A DNA stretch of 64,000 nucleotides from Henricia sp. BOLD:AAB3569 (GCA_037783545.1 JBBELK010001519.1:53831-117830), one strand, 5' to 3'. Positions 27,901 to 40,573 are shown, numbered from the stretch's first letter. Made by a program: numbers and translations. Notes: generated by a model not told the origin, from the letters alone.

Positions 27901-30104
27901 TGGCAGAGAAATTTCAAAGTTTAGAAAAAACTGGGTTGAGGCTTCCTGACTGCTCTCACGCAAACCGTGGCTGTCTGTACACACCTCTTTGGGGTACTCC
28001 TGAGTTGTGCGCATGATCAGTCATTCGGACTGTCGTTAACGCACCGCAGTTTGGCTCGGCAATTTGGTCAAAGTGTGGTCCAAACGTCGGCAAATTTGGA
28101 GGTCGAAAAATGTTCCGACGAACTTCAAATTTTGCATGCCCTAAACTCTCTATATTGCGCACTTGTCATAAAAAATTGACAGACTTTCGCCGGGAAATGG
28201 CAGAGAAATTTCAAAGTTTAGAAAAAACTGGGTTGAGGCTTCCTGACTGCTCTCAAGCAAACCGTGGCTGTCTGTACACACCTCTTTGGGGTACTCCTGA
28301 GTTGTGCGCATGCTCAGTCATTCGGACTGTCGTTAACGCACCGCAGTTTGGCTCGGCAATTTAGTCAAAGTGTGGTCCAAACGTCGGCAAATTTGGAGGT
28401 CGAAAAATGTTCCGACGAACTTCAAATTTTGCATGCCCTAAACTCTCTATATTGCGCACTTGTCATAAAAAAATTGACAGACTTTCGCCGGGAACTGGCA
28501 GAGAAATTTCAAAGTTTAGAAAAAACTGGGTTGAGGCTTCCTGACTGCTCTCACGCAAACCGTGGCTGTCTGTACACACCTCTTTGGGGTACTCCTGAGT
28601 TGTGCGCATGCTCAGTCATTCGGACTGTCGTTAACGCACCGCAGTTTGGCTCGGCAATTTGGTCAAAGTGTGGTCCAAACGTCGGCAAATTTGGAGGTCG
28701 AAAAATGTTCCGACGAACTTCAAATTTTGCATGCCCTAAACTCTCTATATTGCGCACTTGTCATAAAAAATTGACAGACTTTCGCCGGGAAATGGCAGAG
28801 AAATTATAAAGTTTAGAAAAAACTGGGTTGAGGCTTCCTGACTGCTCTCACGCAAACCGTGGCTGTCTGTACACACCTCTTTGGGGTACTCCTGAGTTGT
28901 GCGCATGCTCAGTCATTCGGACTGTCGTTAACGCACCGCAGTTTGGCTCGGCAATTTGGTCAAAGTGTGGTCCAAACGTCGGCAAATTTGGAGGTCGAAA
29001 AATGTTCCGACGAACTTCAAATTTTGCATGCCCTAAACTCTCTATATTGCGCACTTGTCATAAAAAATTGACAGACTTTCGCCGGGAAATGGCAGAGAAA
29101 TTATAAAGTTTAGAAAAAACTGGGTTGAGGCTTCCTGACTGCTCTCACGCAAACCGTGGCTGTCTGTACACACCTCTTTGGGGTACTCCTGAGTTGTGCG
29201 CATGCTCAGTCATTCGGACTGTCGTTAACGCACCGCAGTTTGGCTCGGCAATTTGGTCAAAGTGTGGTCCAAACGTCGGCAAATTTGGAGGTCGAAAAAT
29301 GTTCCGACGAACTTCAAATTTTGCATGCCCTAAACTCTCTATATTGCGCACTTGTCATAAATAATTGACAGACTTTCGCCGGGAAATGGCAGAGAAATTT
29401 CAAAGTTTAGAAAAAACTGGGTTGAGGCTTCCTGACTGCTCTCACGCAAACCGTGGCTGTCTGTACACACCTCTTTGGGGTACTCCTGAGTTGTGCGCAT
29501 GATCAGTCATTCGGACTGTCGTTAACGCACCGCAGTTTGGCTCGGCAATTTGGTCAAAGTGTGGTCCAAACGTCGGCAAATTTGGAGGTCGAAAAATGTT
29601 CCGACGAACTTCAAATTTTGCATGCCCTAAACTCTCTATATTGCGCACTTGTCATAAAAAATTGACAGACTTTCGCCGGGAAATGGCAGAGAAATTTCAA
29701 AGTTTAGAAAAAAACTGGGTTGAGGCTTCCTGACTGCTCTCAAGCAAACCGTGGCTGTCTGTACACACCTCTTTGGGGTACTCCTGAGTTGTGCGCATGC
29801 TCAGTCATTCGGACTGTCGTTAACGCACCGCAGTTTGGCTCGGCAATTTGGTCAAAGTGTGGTCGAAACGTCGGCAAATTTGGAGGTCGAAAAATGTTCC
29901 GACGAACTTCAAATTTTGCATGCCCTAAACTCTCTATATTGCGCACTTGTCATACAAAAATTGACAGACTTTCGCCGGGAAATGGCAGAGAAATTTCAAA
30001 GTTTAGAAAAAACTGGGTTGAGGCTTCCTGACTGCTCTCACGCAAACCGTGGCTGTCTGTACACACCTCTTTGGGGTACTCCTGAGTTGTGCGCATGCTC
30101 AGTG
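23265..30104 (+). repeat. 23-monomer tandem duplication, copy 1 (6,840 bp)
   Basis: The segment is repeated at an offset of exactly 6,840 bp. All diagnostic variants and all open-frame coordinates inside it reappear in the second copy, and I found no difference in the stretches compared base by base. The first upstream mismatch is at 23,264 (C) against 30,104 (G, in AGTGATTCGG). Downstream, agreement continues past the unit end to 30,329 against 37,169. The breakpoint therefore lies within about 225 bp of shared monomer sequence. Content includes AAAATTTAG (25,242), CGCCTGG (25,514), CAAATTGTGC (26,048), GCATGATCAG (26,824, 28,013, 29,499), CATAAATAATTG (27,871, 29,358) and CTCAAGCAAACC (28,252, 29,739). 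Confidence 0.95.
27639..29740 (+). repeat. Nested 5-monomer duplication (period 1,486 bp)
   Basis: Inside copy 1 of the 6,840-bp unit, a CATAAATAATTG monomer, a GCATGATCAG monomer and the beginning of a CTCAAGCAAACC monomer occur at 27,659-28,260 and again at 29,145-29,745, 1,486 bp apart. The same pair is therefore present a second time at 34,499-36,586 in copy 2. The monomers after the CTCAAGC marker differ between the two occurrences (ATTTAGTC at 28,362 against the ordinary ATTTGGTC), which sets the right limit. Confidence 0.75.
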
Positions 30105-33100
30105 ATTCGGACTGTCGTTAACGCACCGCAGTTTGGCTCGGCAATTTGGTCAAAGTGTGGTCCAAACGTCGGCAAATTTGGAGGTCGAAAAATGTTCCGA
30201 CGAACTTCAAATTTTGCATGCCCTAAACTCTCTATATTGCGCACTTGTCATAAAAAATTGACAGACTTTCGCCGGGAAATGGCAGAGAAATTATAAAGTT
30301 TAGAAAAAACTGGGTTGAGGCTTCCTGACGGCTCTCACGCAAACCGTGGCTGTCTGTACACACCTATTTGGGGTACTCCTGAGTTGTGCGCATGCTCAGT
30401 CATTCGGACTGTCGTTGACGCACCGCAGTTTGGCTCGGCAATTTGGTCAAAGTGTGGTCCAAACGTCGGCAAATTTGGAGGTCGAAAAATGTTCCGACGA
30501 ACTTCAAATTTTGCATGCCCTAAACTCTCTATTTTGCGCACTTGTCATAAAAAATTGACAGACTTTCGCAGGGAAATGGCAGAGAAATTTCAAAGTTTAG
30601 AAAAAAACTGGGTTGAGGCTTCCTGACTGCTCTCACGCAAACCGTGGCTGTCTGTACACACCTCTTTGGGGTACTCCTGAGTTGTGCGCATGCTCAGTCA
30701 TTCGGACTGTCGTTAACGCACCGCAGTTTGGCTCGGCAATTTGGTCAAAGTGTGGTCCAAACGTCGGCAAATTTGGAGGTCGAAAAATGTTCCGACGAAC
30801 TTCAAATTTTGCATGCCCTAAACTCTCTATATTGCGCACTTGTCATACAAAATTGACAGACTTTCGCCGGGAAATGGCAGAGAAATTTCAAAGTTTAGAA
30901 AAAACTGGGTTGAGGCTTCCTGACTGCTCTCACGCAAACCGTGGCTGTCTGTACACACCTCTTTGGGGTACTCCTGAGTTGTGCGCATGCTCAGTCATTC
31001 GGACTGTCGTTAACGCACCGCAGTTTGGCTCGGCAATTTGGTCAAAGTGTGGTCCAAACGTCGGCAAATTTGGAGGTCGAAAAATGTTCCGACGAACTTC
31101 AAATTTTGCATGCCCTAAACTCTCTATATTGCGCACTTGTCATAAAAAAATTGACAGACTTTCGCCGGGAAATGGCAGAGAAATTTCAAAGTTTAGAAAA
31201 AACTGGGTTGAGGCTTCCTGACTGCTCTCACGCAAACCGTGGCTGTCTGTACACACCTCTTTGGGGTACTCCTGAGTTGTGCGCATGCTCAGTCATTCGG
31301 ACTGTCGTTAACGCACCGCAGTTTGGCTCGGCAATTTGGTCAAAGTGTGGTCCAAACGTCGGCAAATTTGGAGGTCGAAAAATGTTCCGACGAACTTCAA
31401 ATTTTGCATGCCCTAAACTCTCTATATTGCGCACTTGTCATAAAAAAATTGACAGACTTTCGCCGGGAAATGGCAGAGAAATTTCAAAGTTTAGAAAAAA
31501 ACTGGGTTGAGGCTTCCTGACTGCTCTCACGCAAACCGTGGCTGTCTGTACACACCTCTTTGGGGTACTCCTGAGTTGTGCGCATGCTCAGTCATTCGGA
31601 CTGTCGTTAACGCACCGCAGTTTGGCTCGGCAATTTGGTCAAAGTGTGGTCCAAACGTCGGCAAATTTGGAGGTCGAAAAATGTTCCGACGAACTTCAAA
31701 TTTTGCATGCCCTAAACTCTCTATATTGCGCACTTGTCATAAAAAATTGACAGACTATCGCCGGGAAATGGCAGAGAAATTATAAAGTTTAGAAAAAACT
31801 GGGTTGAGGCTTCCTGACTGCTCTCACGCAAACCGTGGCTGTCTGTACACACCTCTTTGGGGTACTCCTGAGTTGTGCGCATGCTCAGTCATTCGGACTG
31901 TCGTTAACGCACCGCAGTTTGGCTCGGCAATTTGGTCAAAGTGTGGTCCAAACGTCGGCAAATTTGGAGGTCGAAAAATGTTCCGACGAACTTCAAATTT
32001 TGCATGCCCTAAACTCTCTATATTGCGCACTTGTCATAAAAAATTGACAGACTTTCGCCGGGAAATGGCAGAGAAATTTCAAAATTTAGAAAAAACTGGG
32101 TTGAGGCTTCCTGACTGCTCTCACGCAAACCGTGGCTGTCTGTACACACCTCTTTGGGGTACTCCTGAGTTGTGCGCATGCTCAGTCATTCGGACTGTCG
32201 TTAACGCACCGCAGTTTGGCTCGGCAATTTGGTCAAAGTGTGGTCCAAACGTCGGCAAATTTGGAGGTCGAAAAATGTTCCGACGAACTTCAAATTTTGC
32301 ATGCCCTAAACTCTCTATATTGCGCACTTGTCATAAAAAATTGACAGACTTTCGCCTGGAAATGGCAGAGAAATTTCAAAGTTTAGAAAAAAATGGGTTG
32401 AGGCTTCCTGACTGCTCTCACGCAAACCGTGGCTGTCTGTACACACCTCTTTGGGGTACTCCTGAGTTGTGCGCATGCTCAGTCATTCGGACTGTCGTTA
32501 ACGCACCGCAGTTTGGCTCGGCAATTTGGTCAAAGTGTGGTCCAAACGTCGGCAAATTTGGAGGTCGAAAAATGTTCCGACGAACTTCAAATTTTGCATG
32601 CCCTAAACTCTCTATATTGCGCACTTGTCATAAAAAACTGACAGACTTTCGCCGGGAAATGGCAGAGAAATTTCAAAGTTTAGAAAAAACTGGGTTGAGG
32701 CTTCCTGACTGCTCTCACGCAAACCGTGGCTGTCTGTACACACCTCTTTGGGGTACTCCTGAGTTGTGCGCATGCTCAGTCATTCGGACTGTCGTTAACG
32801 CACCGCAGTTTGGCTCGGCAATTTGGTCAAAGTGTGGTCCAAACGTCGGCAAATTTGGAGGTCGAAAAATGTTCCGACGAACTTCAAATTGTGCATGCCC
32901 TAAACTCTCTATATTGCGCACTTGTCATAAAAAAATTGACAGACTTTCGCCGGGAAATGGCAGAGAAATTTCAAAGTTTAGAAAAAACTGGGTTGAGGCT
33001 TTCTGACTGCTCTCACGCAAACCGTGGCTGTCTGTACACACCTCTTTGGGGTACTCCTGAGTTGTGCGCATGCTCAGTCATTCGGACTGTCGTTAACGCA

Positions 33101-36100
33101 CCGCAGTTTGGCTCGGCAATTTGGTCAAAGTGTGGTCCAAACGTCGGCAAATTTGGAGGTCGAAAAATGTTCCGACGAACTTCAAATTTTGCATGCCCTA
33201 AACTCTCTATATTGCGCACTTGTCATACAAAATTGACAGACTTTCGCCGGGAAATGGCAGAGAAATTATAAAGTTTAGAAAAAACTGGGTTGAGGCTTCC
33301 TGACTGCTCTCACGCAAACCGTGGCTGTCTGTACACACCTCTTTGGGGTACTCCTGAGTTGTGCGCATGCTCAGTCATTCGGACTGTCGTTAACGCACCG
33401 CAGTTTGGCTCGGCAATTTGGTCAAAGTGTGGTCCAAACGTCGGCAAATTTGGAGGTCGAAAAATGTTCCGACGAACTTCAAATTTTGCATGCCCTAAAG
33501 TCTCTATATTGCGCACTTGTCATAAAAAATTGACAGACTTTCGCCGGGAAATGGCAGAGAAATTTCAAAGTTTAGAAAAAACTGGGTTGAGGCTTCCTGA
33601 CTGCTCTCACGCAAACCGTGGCTGTCTGTACACACCTCTTTGGGGTACTCCTGAGTTGTGCGCATGATCAGTCATTCGGACTGTCGTTAACGCACCGCAG
33701 TTTGGCTCGGCAATTTGGTCAAAGTGTGGTCCAAACGTCGGCAAATTTGGAGGTCGAAAAATGTTCCGACGAACTTCAAATTTTGCATGCCCTAAACTCT
33801 CTATATTGCGCACTTGTCATAAAAAATTGACAGACTTTCGCCGGGAAATGGCAGAGAAATTTCAAAGTTTAGAAAAAACTGGGTTGAGGCTTCCTGACTG
33901 CTCTCACGCAAACCGTGGCTGTCTGTACACACGTCTTTGGGGTACTCCTGAGTTGTGCGCATGCTCAGTCATTCGGACTGTCGTTAACGCACCGCAGTTT
34001 GGCTCGGCAATTTGGTCAAAGTGTGGTCCAAACGTCGGCAAATTTGGAGGTCGAAAAATGTTCCGACGAACTTCAAATTTTGCATGCCCTAAACTCTCTA
34101 TATTGCGCACTTGTCATAAAAAAATTGACAGACTTTCGCCGGGAAATGGCAGAGAAATTTCAAAGTTTAGAAAAAACTGGGTTGAGGCTTCCTGACTGCT
34201 CTCACGCAAACCGTGGCTGTCTGTACACACCTCTTTGGGGTACTCCTGAGTTGTGCGCATGCTCAGTCATTCGGACTGTCGTTAACGCACCGCAGTTTGG
34301 CTCGGCAATTTGGTCAAAGTGTGGTCCAAACGTCGGCAAATTTGGAGGTCGAAAAATGTTCCGACGAACTTCAAATTTTGCATGCCCTAAACTCTCTATA
34401 TTGCGCACTTGTCATAAAAAATTGACAGACTTTCGCCGGGAAATGGCAGAGAAATTATAAAGTTTAGAAAAAACTGGGTTGAGGCTTCCTGACTGCTCTC
34501 ACGCAAACCGTGGCTGTCTGTACACACCTCTTTGGGGTACTCCTGAGTTGTGCGCATGCTCAGTCATTCGGACTGTCGTTAACGCACCGCAGTTTGGCTC
34601 GGCAATTTGGTCAAAGTGTGGTCCAAACGTCGGCAAATTTGGAGGTCGAAAAATGTTCCGACGAACTTCAAATTTTGCATGCCCTAAACTCTCTATATTG
34701 CGCACTTGTCATAAATAATTGACAGACTTTCGCCGGGAAATGGCAGAGAAATTTCAAAGTTTAGAAAAAACTGGGTTGAGGCTTCCTGACTGCTCTCACG
34801 CAAACCGTGGCTGTCTGTACACACCTCTTTGGGGTACTCCTGAGTTGTGCGCATGATCAGTCATTCGGACTGTCGTTAACGCACCGCAGTTTGGCTCGGC
34901 AATTTGGTCAAAGTGTGGTCCAAACGTCGGCAAATTTGGAGGTCGAAAAATGTTCCGACGAACTTCAAATTTTGCATGCCCTAAACTCTCTATATTGCGC
35001 ACTTGTCATAAAAAATTGACAGACTTTCGCCGGGAAATGGCAGAGAAATTTCAAAGTTTAGAAAAAACTGGGTTGAGGCTTCCTGACTGCTCTCAAGCAA
35101 ACCGTGGCTGTCTGTACACACCTCTTTGGGGTACTCCTGAGTTGTGCGCATGCTCAGTCATTCGGACTGTCGTTAACGCACCGCAGTTTGGCTCGGCAAT
35201 TTAGTCAAAGTGTGGTCCAAACGTCGGCAAATTTGGAGGTCGAAAAATGTTCCGACGAACTTCAAATTTTGCATGCCCTAAACTCTCTATATTGCGCACT
35301 TGTCATAAAAAAATTGACAGACTTTCGCCGGGAACTGGCAGAGAAATTTCAAAGTTTAGAAAAAACTGGGTTGAGGCTTCCTGACTGCTCTCACGCAAAC
35401 CGTGGCTGTCTGTACACACCTCTTTGGGGTACTCCTGAGTTGTGCGCATGCTCAGTCATTCGGACTGTCGTTAACGCACCGCAGTTTGGCTCGGCAATTT
35501 GGTCAAAGTGTGGTCCAAACGTCGGCAAATTTGGAGGTCGAAAAATGTTCCGACGAACTTCAAATTTTGCATGCCCTAAACTCTCTATATTGCGCACTTG
35601 TCATAAAAAATTGACAGACTTTCGCCGGGAAATGGCAGAGAAATTATAAAGTTTAGAAAAAACTGGGTTGAGGCTTCCTGACTGCTCTCACGCAAACCGT
35701 GGCTGTCTGTACACACCTCTTTGGGGTACTCCTGAGTTGTGCGCATGCTCAGTCATTCGGACTGTCGTTAACGCACCGCAGTTTGGCTCGGCAATTTGGT
35801 CAAAGTGTGGTCCAAACGTCGGCAAATTTGGAGGTCGAAAAATGTTCCGACGAACTTCAAATTTTGCATGCCCTAAACTCTCTATATTGCGCACTTGTCA
35901 TAAAAAATTGACAGACTTTCGCCGGGAAATGGCAGAGAAATTATAAAGTTTAGAAAAAACTGGGTTGAGGCTTCCTGACTGCTCTCACGCAAACCGTGGC
36001 TGTCTGTACACACCTCTTTGGGGTACTCCTGAGTTGTGCGCATGCTCAGTCATTCGGACTGTCGTTAACGCACCGCAGTTTGGCTCGGCAATTTGGTCAA

Positions 36101-36944
36101 AGTGTGGTCCAAACGTCGGCAAATTTGGAGGTCGAAAAATGTTCCGACGAACTTCAAATTTTGCATGCCCTAAACTCTCTATATTGCGCACTTGTCATAA
36201 ATAATTGACAGACTTTCGCCGGGAAATGGCAGAGAAATTTCAAAGTTTAGAAAAAACTGGGTTGAGGCTTCCTGACTGCTCTCACGCAAACCGTGGCTGT
36301 CTGTACACACCTCTTTGGGGTACTCCTGAGTTGTGCGCATGATCAGTCATTCGGACTGTCGTTAACGCACCGCAGTTTGGCTCGGCAATTTGGTCAAAGT
36401 GTGGTCCAAACGTCGGCAAATTTGGAGGTCGAAAAATGTTCCGACGAACTTCAAATTTTGCATGCCCTAAACTCTCTATATTGCGCACTTGTCATAAAAA
36501 ATTGACAGACTTTCGCCGGGAAATGGCAGAGAAATTTCAAAGTTTAGAAAAAAACTGGGTTGAGGCTTCCTGACTGCTCTCAAGCAAACCGTGGCTGTCT
36601 GTACACACCTCTTTGGGGTACTCCTGAGTTGTGCGCATGCTCAGTCATTCGGACTGTCGTTAACGCACCGCAGTTTGGCTCGGCAATTTGGTCAAAGTGT
36701 GGTCGAAACGTCGGCAAATTTGGAGGTCGAAAAATGTTCCGACGAACTTCAAATTTTGCATGCCCTAAACTCTCTATATTGCGCACTTGTCATACAAAAA
36801 TTGACAGACTTTCGCCGGGAAATGGCAGAGAAATTTCAAAGTTTAGAAAAAACTGGGTTGAGGCTTCCTGACTGCTCTCACGCAAACCGTGGCTGTCTGT
36901 ACACACCTCTTTGGGGTACTCCTGAGTTGTGCGCATGCTCAGTG
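30105..36944 (+). repeat. 23-monomer tandem duplication, copy 2 (6,840 bp)
   Basis: This is a copy of 23,265-30,104 with no base difference found, including one-off variants such as GTGGTCGAAACG (29,862 and 36,702), ATTTAGTCAAAG (28,362 and 35,202) and GGAACTGGCAG (28,493 and 35,333). The array leaves the pattern at 37,170, where the GACGGCTC of copy 1 is replaced by the ordinary GACTGCTC and the next monomer is an AAAATCTC subtype. Neighbouring units of the same array differ by several substitutions per few kilobases, so identity over 6.8 kb means either a very recent exchange or a false duplication in the assembly. The sequence alone cannot separate these. Confidence 0.95.
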
Positions 36945-37169
36945 ATTCGGACTGTCGTTAACGCACCGCAGTTTGGCTCGGCAATTTGGTCAAAGTGTGG
37001 TCCAAACGTCGGCAAATTTGGAGGTCGAAAAATGTTCCGACGAACTTCAAATTTTGCATGCCCTAAACTCTCTATATTGCGCACTTGTCATAAAAAATTG
37101 ACAGACTTTCGCCGGGAAATGGCAGAGAAATTATAAAGTTTAGAAAAAACTGGGTTGAGGCTTCCTGAC

Positions 37170-39530
37170 TGCTCTCACGCAAACCGTGGCTGTCTGTACA
37201 CACCTCTTTGGGGTACTCCTGAGTTGTGCGCATGCTCAGTCATTCGGACTGTCGTTAACGCACCGCAGTTTGGCTCGGCAATTTGGTCAAAGTGTGGTCC
37301 AAACGTCGGCAAATTTGGAGGTCGAAAAATGTTCCGACGAACTTCAAATTTTGCATGCCCTAAAATCTCTATATTGCGCACTTGTCATAAAAAATTGACA
37401 GACTTTCGCCGGGAAATGGCAGAGAAATTTCAAAGTTTAGAAAAAACTGGGTTGAGGCTTCCTGACTGCTCTCACGCAAACCGTGGCTGTCTGTACACAC
37501 CTCTTTGGGGTACTCCTGAGTTGTGCGCATGCTCAGTCATTCGGACTGTCGTTAACGCACCGCAGTTTGGCTCGGCAATTTGGTCAAAGTGTGGTCCAAA
37601 CGTCGGCAAATTTGGAGGTCGAAAAATGTTCCGACGAACTTCAAATTTTGCATGCCCTAAACTCTCTATATTGCGCACTTGTCATAAAAAATTGACAGAC
37701 TTTCGCCGGGAAATGGCAGAGAAATTTCAAAGTTTAGAAAAAACTGGGTTGAGGCTTCCTGACTGCTCTCACGCAAACCGTGGCTGTCTGTACACACCTC
37801 TTTGGGGTACTCCTGAGTTGTGCGCATGATCAGTCATTCGGACTGTCGTTAACGCACCGCAGTTTGGCTCGGCAATTTGGTCAAAGTGTGGTCCAAACGT
37901 CGGCAAATTTGGAGGTCGAAAAATGTTCCGACGAACTTCAAATTTTGCATGCCCTAAACTCTCTATATTGCGCACTTGTCATAAAAAATTGACAGACTTT
38001 CGCCGGGAAATGGCAGAGAAATTTCAAAGTTTAGAAATAACTGGGTTGAGGCTTCCTGACTGCTCTCACGCAAACCGTGGCTGTCTGTACACACCTCTTT
38101 GGGTACTCCTGAGTTGTGCGCATGCTCAGTCATTCGGACTGTCGTTAACGCACCGCAGTTTGGCTCGGCAATTTGGTCAAAGTGTGGTCCAAACGTCGGC
38201 AAATTTGGAGGTCGAAAAATGTTCTGACGAACTTCAAATTTTGCATGCCCTAAACTCTCTATATTGCGCACTTGTCATAAAAAATTGACAGACTTTCGCC
38301 GGGAAATGGCAGAGAAATTTCAAAGTTTAGAAAAAACTGGGTTGAGGCTTCCTGACTGCTCTCACGCAAACCGTGGCTGTCTGTACACACCTCTTTGGGG
38401 TACTCCTGAGTTGTGCGCATGCTCAGTCAATCGGACTGTCGTTAACGCACCGCAGTTTGGCTCGGCAATTTGGTCAAAGTGTGGTCCAAACGTCGGCAAA
38501 TTTGGAGGTCGAAAAATGTTCCGACGAACTTCAAATTTTGCATGCCCTAAACTCTCTATATTGCGCACTTGTCATAAAAAATTGACAGACTTTCGCCGGG
38601 AAATGGCAGAGAAATTATAAAGTTTAGAAAAAACTGGGTTGAGGCTTCCTGACTGCTCTCACGCAAACCGTGGCTGTCTGTACACACCTCTTTGGGGTAC
38701 TCCTGAGTTGTGCGCATGCTCAGTCATTCGGACTGTCGTTAACGCACCGCAGTTTGGCTCGGCAATTTGGTCAAAGTGTGGTCCAAACGTCGGCAAATTT
38801 GGAGGTCGAAAAATGTTCCGACGAACTTCAAATTTTGCATGCCCTAAACTCTCTATATTGCGCACTTGTCATAAAAAATTGACAGACTTTCGCCGGGAAA
38901 TGGCAGAGAAATTTCAAAGTTTAGAAAAAACTGGGTTGAGGCTTCCTGACTGCTCTCACGCAAACCGTGGCTGTCTGTACACACCTCTTTGGGGTACTCC
39001 TGAGTTGTGCGCATGCTCAGTCATTCGGCCTGTCGTTAACGCACCGCAGTTTGGCTCGGCAATTTGGTCAAAGTGTGGTCCAAACGTCGGCAAATTTGGA
39101 GGTCGAAAAATGTTCCGACGAACTTCAAATTTTGCATGCCCTAAACTCTCTATATTGCGCACTTGTCATAAAAAAATGACAGACTTTCGCCGGGAAATGG
39201 CAGAGAAATTTCAAAGTTTAGAAAAAACTGGGTTGAGGCTTTCTGACTGCTCTCACGCAAACCGTGGCTGTCTGTACACACCTCTTTGGGGTACTCCTGA
39301 GTTGTGCGCATGCTCAGTCATTCGGACTGTCGTTAACGCACCGCAGTTTGGCTCGGCAATTTGGTCAAAGTGTGGTCCAAACGTCGGCAAATTTGGAGGT
39401 CGAAAAATGTTCCGACGAACTTCAAATTTTGCATGCCCTAAACTCTCTATATTGCGCACTTGTCATAAAAAATTGACAGACTTTCGCCGGGAAATGGCAG
39501 AGAAATTTCAAAGTTTAGAAAAAAACTGGG
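37170..39530 (+). repeat. Satellite monomers without a clear higher-order unit
   Basis: Ordinary monomers with scattered private changes: AAAATCTC (37,363), GCATGATCAG (37,826), TTAGAAATAACTGG (38,037), a one-base loss in CTTTGGGTACTCC (38,098-38,105), TGTTCTGACG (38,224), CAATCGGACTG (38,409), ATTCGGCCTG (39,025) and a shortened A-run in CATAAAAAAATGACAG (39,170). Several of these (ATTCGGCCTG and the AAATGACAG junction) are shared with the right arm rather than with the rest of the left arm, so this stretch looks transitional. No gene is seen. Confidence 0.8.
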
Positions 39531-39839
39531 TTGAGGCTTCCTGACTGCTGCTCTCACGCAAACCGTGGCTGTCTGTACACACCTCTTTGGGGTACTCCTG
39601 AGTTGTGCGCATGCTCAGTCATTCAGGCTGTCGTTAACGCACCGCAGTTTGGCTCGGCAATTTGGTCAAAGTGTGGTCCAAACGTCGGCAAATTTGGAGG
39701 TCGAAAAATGTTCCGACGAACTTCAAATTTTGCATGCCCTAAACTCTCTATATTGCGCACTTGTCATAAAAAATTGACAGACTTTCGCCGGGAAATGGCA
39801 GAGAAATTTCAAAGTTTAGAAAAAACTGGGTTGAGGCTT

Positions 39840-40550
39840 CCTGACTGCTGCTCTCACGCAAACCGTGGCTGTCTGTACACACCTCTTTGGGGTACTCCTG
39901 AGTTGTGCGCATGCTCAGTCATTCAGGCTGTCGTTAACGCACCGCAGTTTGGCTCGGCAATTTGGTCAAAGTGTGGTCCAAACGTCGGCAAATTTGGAGG
40001 TCGAAAAATGTTCCGACGAACTTCAAATTTTGCATGCCCTAAACTCTCTATATTGCGCACTTGTCATAACAAATTGACAGACTTTCGCCGGGAAATGGCA
40101 GAGAAATTTCAAAGTTTAGAAAAAACTGGGTTGAGGCTTCCTGACTGCTCTCACGCAAACCGTGGCTGTCTGTACACACCTCTTTGGGGTACTCCTGAGT
40201 TGTGCGCATGCTCAGTCATTCGGACTGTCGTTAACGCACCGCAGTTTGGCTCGGCAATTTGGTCAAAGTGTGGTCCAAACGTCGGCAAATTTGGAGGTCG
40301 AAAAATGTTCCGACGAACTTCAAATTTTGCATGCCCTAAACTCTCTATATTGCGCACTTGTCATAAACAAATGACAGACTTTCGCCTGGAAATGGCAGAG
40401 AAATTTCAAAGTTTAGAAAAAACTGGGTTGAGGCTTCCTGACTGCTCTCACGCAAACCGTGGCTGTCTGTACCCACCTCTTTGGGGTACTCCTGAGTTGT
40501 GCGCATGCTCAGTCATTCGGACTGTCGTTAACGCACCGCAGTTTGGCTCG
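39840..40550 (+). repeat. Left flank of the island, with a paralogue at 48,573-49,283
   Basis: The last monomers before the island carry an unusual series: extra CTG (39,847) with ATTCAGGCTG (39,922), then CATAAACAAATGACAG (40,363) and CGCCTGGAAA (40,384). The same series occurs in the same order and spacing 8,733 bp downstream, at 48,580, 48,655, 49,096 and 49,117. Differences are CATAACAAATTG here (40,066) and TACCCACCTC (40,471). A preceding monomer at 39,547 also has CTGCTG plus ATTCAGGCTG, 300 bp away, so that subtype is locally doubled on this side. Confidence 0.85.
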
Positions 40551-40573
40551 GTCGTTAACGCACCGCAGTTTGG
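40524..40573 (+). repeat. 23-bp direct duplication at the left junction of the island
   Basis: The satellite segment starting GTCGTTAACGCACCGC occupies 40,524-40,546 and is repeated at 40,551-40,573, a period of 27 bp. The first copy continues as satellite (CTCGG). The second departs from satellite after TTTGG into GGCGGTCGGG. The repeat could mark slippage or template switching at the insertion event, or it may show that the inserted piece came from a place where it already bordered this satellite. Confidence 0.9.

Larger units (their letters stand above)
1..40550 (+). repeat. Left arm of a ~297-298 bp satellite array (about 136 monomers)
   Basis: A head-to-tail array of one monomer family fills this interval without a gap or inversion. 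Landmarks such as CGTTAACG, GGAGGTCGA and TGCCCTAAACTCTC recur every 297-301 bp. Length differences come mainly from two A-runs, one after the CAT of CTTGTCAT and one before CTGGGTTG, and from an extra CTG in some copies (CTGACTGCTGCTC, for example near 1,462, 2,360 and 4,742). Copies differ by only a few substitutions. Subtypes seen in this arm include GGTAAAAG (first 22 kb only), GTTGACGC with CACCTATTTGG (6.6-30.4 kb), GTCGACAAATG (first 15.4 kb) and GAAATTATAAAG. I see no gene in the interval. The tandem structure is directly visible; that it is eukaryotic heterochromatin is inference. Confidence 0.98.

Noticed and set aside
1-40550. CRISPR array
   Set aside because: The repeat is about 297 bp with no alternation of short repeat and unique spacer; the whole unit is conserved.
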